DNA from: Clostridia bacterium
GTDB lineage: Bacteria; Bacillota; Clostridia; Oscillospirales; CAG-272
NCBI GenBank assembly: GCA_017629395.1
Contig: JAGBXH010000479.1
Coordinates: forward strand, 1 to 5,399
Length of the DNA: 5,399 nt
Direction: 5' to 3'
In this document: piece by piece, positions 1 through 5,239 of the stretch
Layout of the letters: each line of letters begins with the position of its first letter
Position numbering within the stretch: position 1 is the first letter of the stretch
The notes under the pieces: generated by a model
Told to the model about the DNA's origin: nothing
Seen by the model: only the letters and a program-made list of their open reading frames with translations
The model's database searches: none
Position numbers and translations under genes: made by a program

Positions 1-3
1 ATG

Positions 4-26
4 TTCCGTGGAAACGGAAATTTTTT
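4..26 (+). terminator. Hairpin plus T-run at the left edge, rightward terminator
   Basis: TTCCGT (4-9) and ACGGAA (14-19) form a perfect 6-bp stem around a GGAA tetraloop, followed by A20 and six T residues (21-26). This is a compact intrinsic terminator for transcription entering from the left. Its T-run shares bases 25-26 with the stop codon (25-27, complement) of the minus-strand glycosidase gene. The same hairpin lies 5 nt past that stop on the minus transcript, so it may serve both directions, but the minus-strand tail is outside the window. Confidence 0.55.
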
Positions 27-2496
27 ATCCTCTTGTGATGATATTGATCTTGACGCGATCCTTGGAAAGCCCCATCACCTCGCGCGGCAGGGTCAGCGTG
101 TAAGCATATCCTGCGGGCAAGCTGCCGCTGAGCACAAAGCTCTCGCCGTCATAACGCCATTCCAGCGCGATCAAGCCGTCGGGCGTTTCGTGTGTGCCGC
201 GCGCCCAGCGCAATCCGCAGATATGCGGCGCGATCAGGATCGTGCGCTCCCCTTCTCCGCATGCGTCAAAGGAAGGAATTCCAAGTCCCAGCACGTCACG
301 CACAAGGTGCACGCCCGCGTGGGCGGCAAAGCCGTGGCAGCGAGACGAGGTATCGATCAGGGCGTTCTCCCAAAGCGTGCTCGGTCCCTCGGTCAGCTGC
401 GGCATATAGATTGCCAGCATATCCTCGTACATCTTGTCGTACGCGCCAAGTCTGCAGAGCATATCAAGTCTGATGCAAAGTCCGATGAAGAGGTTACTCG
501 TGCCCACCATGGGATCCTTTGCATACACGGGTGCAGGACCCATTTTCAGGGTCAGCGTTCTCTCAAGCAAGGGCGCTTCGCCCTTGGCAAACAGACCGCT
601 CCAAAGGGCGGTATACATTGCCGCCTCGCTATGGTAGCCCTTTGCACGCAAAGTTCCGTTTACGTCCACGTCAAAGCTGTCAGGAGTGTACTTGACGTCC
701 GAAATCTCACCGTCGCCTACGATGGCATCGCGCAAGATCTTGCGCACGCCCGCTCCCATACTGATCCATTCGGGCTTTCCAAAAGCGTTACCCAGCGCGA
801 TCAGCATATATGCGTACAGCGCGTTTGCCGCGGTGGATACAGGCTGGTTATTCTCCCCTCTGTTGGACTGCGACCAGTCGATAAACAGCCAAGGCAGGTT
901 TTCAAGAAGGCCGCTCTTGCCCACAAAATCTCGCGTACCCTTGACGAACGCTTCCACTCTGGGGGCATATTCGTCACGGAAAGCAATATCTCCCGTGCGC
1001 GCAATATACTCCGCGATCTCACAGCCCAGCCAGAGCGACCATGTGGTAATCCCCGTCATATCCTTGTATGAGGGCTTGCATGCGGGATAGACCTCCGGGA
1101 AAAAGCCGTGGAACATGCCGTCTGCAGGCGTCAGCAGGAAATTCTCCAAAAATTCGCGCTCCACGCGGGTATCGGACAGCATCAGCTGTGCCGCGCGCGC
1201 CGTCCACAGCGAGTCGCACAGCCAGCCGCCGCGCTCGCGTTCGGGGCAATCCATGAAAATATCCAAGGTGTTGAGCAGCAAGGTTCTCTTTGCCGCGCCG
1301 TACAGGCGGTTGACGTCGTCATTTGAACAAGCAAAGCTCGTGCGGTGCTCATCGGGATAAGCGTCGTCGAGAATGGAAAGGCTGTGCACCGTCACAGCTC
1401 CCGTGCCGCGGAAATACAGCTTGATATATCTTGCCAAGGCGGGTTCAAACGCAATAAACTCGGAAAGCCCCGCAGGCAGGTGCAATCTCGTAACGATATT
1501 ATGATAATACGGAATACTGCCATCGGTATCCAAAAGCTCGCTGTGCACAAGGTCGATCACACCCGCACGCTCACAGCTGACGACAAGACGAACAAAGCCC
1601 ACGCGGCTCTCCCCAAGATCGTAGAGCGCGTACATGCTCTCATCGCCCCAAAGCGTCAAGCCCTCGTCACCGCTCTCGGCACAAACGCCGCCAAAGGCAG
1701 TATCAATCGTTCTGCGGCAGTCCGCGGTGGGATGCTCGGGCAGCGCGTCGTAATAGGGATTGTTGACCTCATAAAACAGAGGGGTCAGACGGATCTCGGG
1801 ATCGATACGGCAAGAGCCGAAGCCCACGAGATCGTCAAAGAAAAGCTCCTCCAGCGTGGGCTGCAACGCCTCGTGTGCTAAGTAAACGGGCTCTTTTTCC
1901 ATGAAAGCAACGGGCAAAAACTCCCCTCTGCCGAATTTCCAGGTATAGTATTGCTCGTCCAGCGTATAGATCTCGGTGCACTCGCGGCTGTGCGAAATGC
2001 GCTCGGAATTTGCTGCGCGTGCCGCAATGCGGCAGACCTGCCAAGCATCTCTGCCCGTAGCGCAAAGCACCTTTCCCTCGCAACAGATCTCTGCGATCAC
2101 CATACCGTCCTCCATGGTGCAGTCGTTGGAATAGCGGTTATAAAGCGAATGCATATTGCCGTACGCCATGACCTCGATTGCAATATGGTTGAGCCCGGGC
2201 TCCAGATACCACGTCACGTCGATCTCGTCCACACGCGCGTATCCGTGCGCGGTGCGCGCAGGGCCGTGCATGACAAGCTCATCATTGACGTACAGCCTAT
2301 AGGCGTTGCGTGCTGTCAGACGCATGGTAATGCCCGAGAGCATCAGCTCACCGTCTTCGCTGCAATGCGCGGACAGATCCAGCGCGTGGTAAAAGCCGTA
2401 CTGCCCCACCATATTTTCGCGCATTTCGCGCTCGTATTGCTCTTTTGTATAAGGATAAAAGACCGCTTTTGCGGCATCAAAGGTAATTTTATTCAT
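25..2496 (-). CDS. GH78-like glycoside hydrolase (alpha-L-rhamnosidase family), cytoplasmic
   Basis: The 823-residue protein has the multi-domain layout of GH78 alpha-L-rhamnosidases, which remove terminal alpha-L-rhamnose by inversion. Residues about 1-200 look like an N-terminal beta-sandwich (YRLYVND near 67-73, GPARTAHGYARVDEID near 78-93). Residues about 250-380 form a second beta-rich domain (YDLGESRVGF, RYIKLYF). Residues about 385-735 should be the (alpha/alpha)6 catalytic barrel and about 736-823 a C-terminal beta domain. The key barrel motif is DCPERERGGWLCDS at 416-429, with D416, E421 and D428 as candidate substrate or acid residues. STLWE (706-710) followed by H721 resembles the region carrying the general-base Glu in GH78, making E710 the candidate. 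WLFIDW (536-541) fits an aromatic sugar-site segment. There is no signal peptide or membrane segment, so it should act in the cytosol on imported oligosaccharides. The ATG is preceded 7 nt upstream by AAAGGAG, which fixes the start. It is divergent from the lipoprotein gene. Family membership is fairly secure; rhamnose specificity is not. Confidence 0.85.
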   Translation of the reverse strand: MNKITFDAAKAVFYPYTKEQYEREMRENMVGQYGFYHALDLSAHCSEDGELMLSGITMRLTARNAYRLYVNDELVMHGPARTAHGYARVDEIDVTWYLEPGLNHIAIEVMAYGNMHSLYNRYSNDCTMEDGMVIAEICCEGKVLCATGRDAWQVCRIAARAANSERISHSRECTEIYTLDEQYYTWKFGRGEFLPVAFMEKEPVYLAHEALQPTLEELFFDDLVGFGSCRIDPEIRLTPLFYEVNNPYYDALPEHPTADCRRTIDTAFGGVCAESGDEGLTLWGDESMYALYDLGESRVGFVRLVVSCERAGVIDLVHSELLDTDGSIPYYHNIVTRLHLPAGLSEFIAFEPALARYIKLYFRGTGAVTVHSLSILDDAYPDEHRTSFACSNDDVNRLYGAAKRTLLLNTLDIFMDCPERERGGWLCDSLWTARAAQLMLSDTRVEREFLENFLLTPADGMFHGFFPEVYPACKPSYKDMTGITTWSLWLGCEIAEYIARTGDIAFRDEYAPRVEAFVKGTRDFVGKSGLLENLPWLFIDWSQSNRGENNQPVSTAANALYAYMLIALGNAFGKPEWISMGAGVRKILRDAIVGDGEISDVKYTPDSFDVDVNGTLRAKGYHSEAAMYTALWSGLFAKGEAPLLERTLTLKMGPAPVYAKDPMVGTSNLFIGLCIRLDMLCRLGAYDKMYEDMLAIYMPQLTEGPSTLWENALIDTSSRCHGFAAHAGVHLVRDVLGLGIPSFDACGEGERTILIAPHICGLRWARGTHETPDGLIALEWRYDGESFVLSGSLPAGYAYTLTLPREVMGLSKDRVKINIITRG

Positions 2497-2503
2497 GCAA
2501 GGA

Positions 2504-2510
2504 CTCCTTT
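2504..2510 (-). promoter_or_regulatory. Ribosome binding site of the GH78-like gene
   Basis: The minus strand reads AAAGGAG, 7 nt before the ATG at 2496-2494. This supports the chosen start. Confidence 0.85.
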
Positions 2511-2531
2511 GCGCTCAATTTTTCCGCCTTT

Positions 2532-2560
2532 ATTGTAGCACAAGCGCAGCAATTTTGCAA
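2532..2560 (-). promoter_or_regulatory. Sigma-A promoter of the GH78-like gene
   Basis: On the minus strand a -35 box TTGCAA (2560-2555, 4 of 6 consensus bases) is separated by exactly 17 nt from a -10 box TACAAT (2537-2532, 5 of 6). The -10 is preceded by TGC, an extended -10 TGn element. Transcription should start near 2525, giving a leader of about 28 nt, too short for a riboswitch. It is weaker at -35 than the opposite promoter, so it may depend more on the extended -10 or on an activator. Confidence 0.7.
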
Positions 2561-2575
2561 GCAGTTTGCCCAAAA
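2553..2575. promoter_or_regulatory. Imperfect inverted repeat between the divergent promoters, candidate operator
   Basis: TTTTGCAA (2553-2560) faces TTGCCCAAAA (2566-2575). The arms are complementary over 8 bp if two C residues are bulged. The repeat covers the whole -35 box of the minus-strand promoter and ends 3 bp before the -35 box of the plus-strand promoter. A protein bound here would touch both promoters. The bulge makes the symmetry poor, and AT-rich DNA yields such pairs by chance, so this is a candidate only. No CcpA-type cre site is visible in 2497-2643. Confidence 0.25.
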
Positions 2576-2578
2576 GAA

Positions 2579-2607
2579 TTGACAAAGCAATGCAAATTTG
2601 GTATAAT
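2579..2607 (+). promoter_or_regulatory. Perfect-consensus sigma-A promoter of the lipoprotein gene
   Basis: TTGACA (2579-2584), a 17-nt spacer, and TATAAT (2602-2607) match the consensus housekeeping promoter at every base. Transcription should start around 2614, leaving a leader of about 30 nt that holds little beyond the ribosome binding site. A perfect promoter suggests strong basal transcription unless a repressor acts; the two -35 boxes of the divergent pair are 18 bp apart. Confidence 0.9.
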
Positions 2608-2630
2608 TAACACAAATCCACCATCCTGAC

Positions 2631-2637
2631 AAGGAGG
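2631..2637 (+). promoter_or_regulatory. Ribosome binding site of the lipoprotein gene
   Basis: AAGGAGG lies 6 nt before the ATG at 2644, a near-perfect anti-Shine-Dalgarno match. With the lipoprotein signal that begins at this ATG, it decides the start. Confidence 0.9.
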
Positions 2638-2643
2638 CGACTG

Positions 2644-4866
2644 ATGAAAATCACACGACTTTTGGCATTTACACTATGCGTCTTATTGCTGCTCCCCTTA
2701 GCAGCATGCAAGCAGCCCTCTGACGATCCCGCAGAGAGCACCGAGCCTGTAGGGACGACTGACGAATCGACCGAATCCGAGACAGAAACCGAGGCAGAAA
2801 CCGAGCCGCCCATCGATCCCGCGGTGCAAAATCAGCCGCTGATCACCGAGCAGGCGTTTACCGATCCCGCGCGTGAGTACCGTGCACTCAAGATCGAGCA
2901 CAACTTTAACGGTCTTCCCGGTGCCACCCCTGCAGAAAAAGCGGCAAGCCTGATCGAATACGGCTTTGGCGGTGCAGCTTGCAACATGGTCTGGGATGCA
3001 AACTACCTGCAGCAGGGGCAATCGCTTGACGATTTTGCCGCGTTTGTGGATGCAGCGCACAAGCAAAACGTGCGCATCTGGCTGTACGATGAATACGGCT
3101 ACCCCAGCGGCTCTGCCGGCAATCTGACCGTCAAGGATCATCCCGAGTACGCAGCCGTGCGTCTGGTACAGCACACCATGTCGGGAGGGGACAGCGACGA
3201 GCGCAGCCTAAATCTCCCCGACGGCTTTGTCAGCGTAGAGCACGCATATCTGCTCAGCGAGGGGCAGACGCTGCCCTTGGAGGTAAGCGTGCAGGACGGC
3301 AAGATGATCTTTTGCGGTGTGGACGCGCCTTGGACGGCGTACGTTTACTGTGCCGCAAACTACTGCTACGGCTTTGAATGGAATAATTCCTACCCCAATA
3401 TCCTCAACCGCGACGCGGTAGCGCGCTTTATTGCGGTCACGTTTGACACCTATGAGAGTGCGATCCCCGATTTTGCGGGCGCAGTTGAAGCCATTTTCGA
3501 CGACGAGGCGCAGCTCTTGGCGGCGCACCATCTCATGCCCGCGAACTTGCGCAACCCCGTTCTTCCCTACGATTACGATATTTTTGAAACCTTCCAAGCT
3601 AAGTACGGCTACGACCTGCGTCCGCTTTTGCATCTGGTTTACAGCGGCGAGGATGCCCGGGCACAGCGCGTGCGCGCACACTTCTATGCGCACGTGGGCG
3701 ACTTAGTTGCCGAAAACTTCTTCGGGCAAGTGCAGGCTTGGGCGCAGGCACACGGCACGCAGCTTTCAGGACATTTGCTGCTGGAAGAGCAGATGCAATA
3801 CCACCTGCCCGTGTACGGTAACTACATCCAAAGCTCCAAAAACATGGGATATTCCGGCTTTGACGTGCTCAACGTGCGCCCCGAGCCCTATCTGGACGAA
3901 ACCTCCACGGGCGGCAAGTACGCCTCGTCCGCAGCATGGCTGACGGGCAAGGAGCGCGTGATGATCGAGATCGCGCCCGCCGCCAATCCCGATGAATTTG
4001 CCACCAATCACCTTGACTACGCGCTGGGTGCTATGACCTTTGCATACTTTGACGGCGGTAATCAGGTCACCTCCTACTACGGTCAGGCAAACAATGACAA
4101 GGAAACAGGCAAAGCCTTCAACGAATACGTGGGCAGAATGGGTGCTATGACCGTTGGTGCGCAAAGCCTTGCAAGCGTTGCCATTTACTACAGCATTGAC
4201 GCTATGGCAGCGGCTTACGAAGCCCCCAAAACGCAGCAGCTCTACGACGCGCCCGACGCAGCCCGCGATCTTGACAAGCTGGTCACCCGTCTGGCTACGG
4301 GCGTTCGCAAGGAGGGCTTGGATTACGTATTCGTGGACGACGCATCGCTGCAGAGCGGCACGGTCAGCGCAAAGGGCTTGACCGTTGGTAATTTCACCTT
4401 TACCACCGTCATCGTTCCCCGCGCAACCATCATGGATCTTGCCAGCATGCGCGTGCTGGACGCGCTGATCGAGGCGGGCGTCAACGTCATTTTCGTGGAG
4501 CAAATGCCCTCGGTCGCGTTCCTTGAGGCAGACCAGGCAGAGCTGGAGGCTTTGAGTCAAAAGCACGCCTCCCTGCTCAAGGCAAAATACAGCGACGCCA
4601 TTTCCGCCATTACCGAAGCAAGCGCGTTGGGTGTCAAGTCGGTGCGCAAGTACGTGTACGTTTCTCCTTATGAAAAGAACGGCGTCAAATTCTTCTTCCT
4701 TGCGCTGGACTCCAAGAAGGATGCCGAGATCACGCTCTCCTATGAGGGTGCATGCGGCTTCCGCATCTACGATCCGCTCACGGGCGAGATCACCGAGGTA
4801 GAAAGCACAACCACCATCAAATCCTTCCGCGCCCTGTTCGTGCAGCCGCTGTTCCCGGAACAATAA
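2644..4866 (+). CDS. GH106-like glycoside hydrolase, surface lipoprotein
   Basis: The 740-residue protein begins with a lipoprotein signal: MKITR, a Leu-rich core, and lipobox LAAC at 19-22, with C22 as the lipid-anchored residue. Residues about 23-58 are an acidic Ser/Thr/Glu/Pro linker that would hold the enzyme off the membrane. The catalytic part (about 65-500) looks like a TIM barrel of the GH106-like type. It has WLYDEYGYPSGSAG at 146-159, matching the DE-G-PSG-AG signature I know from these proteins. IFDDEAQ at 284-290 (E288) sits where relatives have FTDEP. SGHLLLEE at 375-382 is followed by YGN and MGYSGFDVLN. E288 and E381/E382 are candidate catalytic carboxylates. Residues about 510-620 resemble the class-I amidotransferase-like fold found after many such barrels, and about 665-738 form a C-terminal beta-sandwich. 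GH106 enzymes are alpha-L-rhamnosidases, but shorter Clostridial relatives like this are largely uncharacterised, so the substrate is open. The gene is monocistronic by appearance, with a strong terminator 64 nt after the stop. Confidence 0.85.
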   Translation: MKITRLLAFTLCVLLLLPLAACKQPSDDPAESTEPVGTTDESTESETETEAETEPPIDPAVQNQPLITEQAFTDPAREYRALKIEHNFNGLPGATPAEKAASLIEYGFGGAACNMVWDANYLQQGQSLDDFAAFVDAAHKQNVRIWLYDEYGYPSGSAGNLTVKDHPEYAAVRLVQHTMSGGDSDERSLNLPDGFVSVEHAYLLSEGQTLPLEVSVQDGKMIFCGVDAPWTAYVYCAANYCYGFEWNNSYPNILNRDAVARFIAVTFDTYESAIPDFAGAVEAIFDDEAQLLAAHHLMPANLRNPVLPYDYDIFETFQAKYGYDLRPLLHLVYSGEDARAQRVRAHFYAHVGDLVAENFFGQVQAWAQAHGTQLSGHLLLEEQMQYHLPVYGNYIQSSKNMGYSGFDVLNVRPEPYLDETSTGGKYASSAAWLTGKERVMIEIAPAANPDEFATNHLDYALGAMTFAYFDGGNQVTSYYGQANNDKETGKAFNEYVGRMGAMTVGAQSLASVAIYYSIDAMAAAYEAPKTQQLYDAPDAARDLDKLVTRLATGVRKEGLDYVFVDDASLQSGTVSAKGLTVGNFTFTTVIVPRATIMDLASMRVLDALIEAGVNVIFVEQMPSVAFLEADQAELEALSQKHASLLKAKYSDAISAITEASALGVKSVRKYVYVSPYEKNGVKFFFLALDSKKDAEITLSYEGACGFRIYDPLTGEITEVESTTTIKSFRALFVQPLFPEQ
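2779..2802 (+). repeat. 12-bp tandem repeat in the acidic linker
   Basis: GAGACAGAAACC (2779-2790) and GAGGCAGAAACC (2791-2802) are two copies differing at one base. They encode ETET and EAET (residues 46-53) in the linker of the lipoprotein. In-frame 12-bp units allow linker length to change by slippage without a frameshift. Confidence 0.7.
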
Positions 4867-4929
4867 CTCATAAAAACAAAAACACCTCGCAATCGGGCTG
4901 CAAAATAAGCGGTGAAATCCGCGCAAAAC

Positions 4930-4971
4930 AAGGGCTGTATCACACGGATGCAGTCCTTAATTGTTTGTTTT
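4930..4971 (+). terminator. Rho-independent terminator of the lipoprotein gene
   Basis: AAGGGCTGTATC (4930-4941) pairs with GATGCAGTCCTT (4947-4958) in a 12-bp stem with a 5-nt loop, ACACG. The tail AATTGTTTGTTTT (4959-4971) follows. Two of the pairs are G-U wobbles in the plus-strand RNA but would be A-C mismatches in the minus-strand RNA. This shows the hairpin is kept as a plus-strand transcript structure, as expected for the end of the gene stopping at 4866. The stretch 4867-4929 before it holds only a 4-bp hairpin and A-rich DNA. Confidence 0.85.
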
Positions 4972-4978
4972 AAATAGT

Positions 4979-5015
4979 TGTGGCAGGCGCTGGCGAACGC
5001 AGTTCGCCCCTACGA
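4979..5015 (-). repeat. Left hairpin unit of the nested palindrome
   Basis: Read on the minus strand the unit starts TCGTAGGGGCGAAC and ends in CCTGCCACA. Its core hairpin is GGCGAAC (4992-4998 on plus) with GTTCGCC (5002-5008) around a 3-nt loop. A second stem, GTAGG with CCTGC (one G-T wobble), closes below it, leaving a 4-nt AGCG bulge. Confidence 0.75.
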
Positions 5016-5062
5016 GTGTTTTTGTTTTGGGGTTCGTTATCGTAAACCCTCTATATGAATTT

Positions 5063-5099
5063 CCGTAGGGGCGATCTGTGATCGCCAGCACCTGCAGCA
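5063..5099 (+). repeat. Right hairpin unit of the nested palindrome
   Basis: The unit begins CCGTAGGGGCGATC. The core hairpin is GGCGATC (5070-5076) with GATCGCC (5080-5086) around loop TGT. The lower stem pairs GTAGG (5065-5069) with CCTGC (5091-5095), leaving the bulge AGCA (5087-5090). Relative to the left unit the stem carries a double change, A-T to T-A, at the pair 5075/5081, so pairing is preserved. Confidence 0.75.
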
Positions 5100-5118
5100 A
5101 CTCTATATTTTTTGTTTG

Positions 5119-5159
5119 AAAACAGGGCTGCCTCAAATGAAGCCGCCCATTTTTTATTC
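5119..5159. terminator. Two-way terminator between convergent genes
   Basis: GGGCTGCCTC (5125-5134) and GAAGCCGCCC (5139-5148) pair around an AAAT loop with two imperfect positions. The plus-strand tail is ATTTTTTATT and the minus-strand tail is TGTTTT. In the minus-strand RNA one imperfect position becomes a U-G wobble and the other a G-A mismatch, so the stem is slightly better in that direction. It probably ends the minus-strand gene whose stop is at 5240-5242, about 90 nt away, and acts as a backstop for rightward transcription. Confidence 0.6.
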
Positions 5160-5164
5160 TCATC

Positions 5165-5205
5165 CCGCCAATTTTGCACGCCCATGGGCGGATTTTTGTG
5201 TTTTT
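5165..5205 (+). terminator. Weak rightward terminator-like hairpin
   Basis: CCGCC (5165-5169) pairs with GGCGG (5187-5191) across a 17-nt loop, followed by ATTTTTGTGTTTTT (5192-5205). The loop also contains part of the self-complementary GCCCATGGGC (5180-5189). The stem is only 5 bp, so this is at best a secondary stop for plus-strand transcription. Confidence 0.3.
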
Positions 5206-5210
5206 AGATC

Positions 5211-5234
5211 ACGAACGACTCTTGGCGCGTTCGC
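5211..5234 (-). other. Hairpin just after the stop of the right-edge gene
   Basis: On the minus strand GCGAACG (5234-5228) pairs with CGTTCGT (5217-5211), six Watson-Crick pairs plus one G-U, around a 10-nt loop, beginning 5 nt after the stop codon. The outer pair would be A-C on the plus strand, so the structure favours the minus transcript. No U-tract follows, so it is not a standard terminator; it could protect the 3' end of the message. Confidence 0.35.
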
Positions 5235-5239
5235 AAAAT

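Larger units (their letters stand above)
4979..5099. repeat. 121-bp nested palindrome, REP/BIME-like element
   Basis: Two 37-nt units in inverted orientation (4979-5015 and 5063-5099, 30 of 37 bases identical) flank a 47-bp spacer. Each unit folds alone, and the two can also pair with each other. Their GTAG ends face inward and their tails point outward. The spacer begins T-rich and holds its own small hairpin, GGGTT (5030-5034) with AACCC (5045-5049), plus an inner CG/CG pair. No transposase or reading frame is present, so it would be a non-autonomous or structural element. An inverted pair of GTAG-led hairpins is the architecture of enterobacterial BIMEs, which RAYT transposases mobilise; the link to RAYTs here is inference. 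It sits between convergent genes, just past a terminator, the usual place for such repeats. Confidence 0.75.

Noticed and set aside
1..1071. Open plus-strand frame of 356 codons opposite the 3' half of the GH78-like gene
   Set aside because: It is antisense to a gene with clear family motifs, has no ribosome binding site visible (it begins at the window edge), and its translation is low in recognisable structure and rich in Arg, His and Gln, as expected of a shadow frame.
1345..1881. Plus-strand frame of 178 codons within the GH78-like gene
   Set aside because: Antisense to the central domains, no promoter or ribosome binding site, no recognisable motif.
2497..2643. Riboswitch or CcpA cre site in the divergent promoter region
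   Set aside because: Predicted leaders are about 30 nt on each side, too short for a riboswitch, and no sequence close to the cre consensus is visible.
4909..4922. Small hairpin GCGG-TGAAAT-CCGC as a further terminator
   Set aside because: The stem is only 4 bp and no T-run follows on the plus strand; the TTATTTT on the minus strand is too weak a tail to call.
3766..4926. Open minus-strand frame of 386 codons opposite the lipoprotein gene
   Set aside because: It would start inside the terminator-proximal region without a good ribosome binding site and runs antisense across conserved catalytic and C-terminal domains. The composition (Cys, His and Gly rich) is typical of antisense shadows in GC-rich third-position genes.
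4979..5099. CRISPR array, insertion sequence or attachment site
   Set aside because: There are only two units in opposite orientation with one spacer, no transposase or cas gene, no target-site duplication that I can see, and no tRNA gene nearby.
4957..5163. Minus-strand frame of 68 codons across the repeat element
   Set aside because: It runs through both palindromic units and two terminators, lacks a ribosome binding site, and its sequence is explained by the structured repeat.
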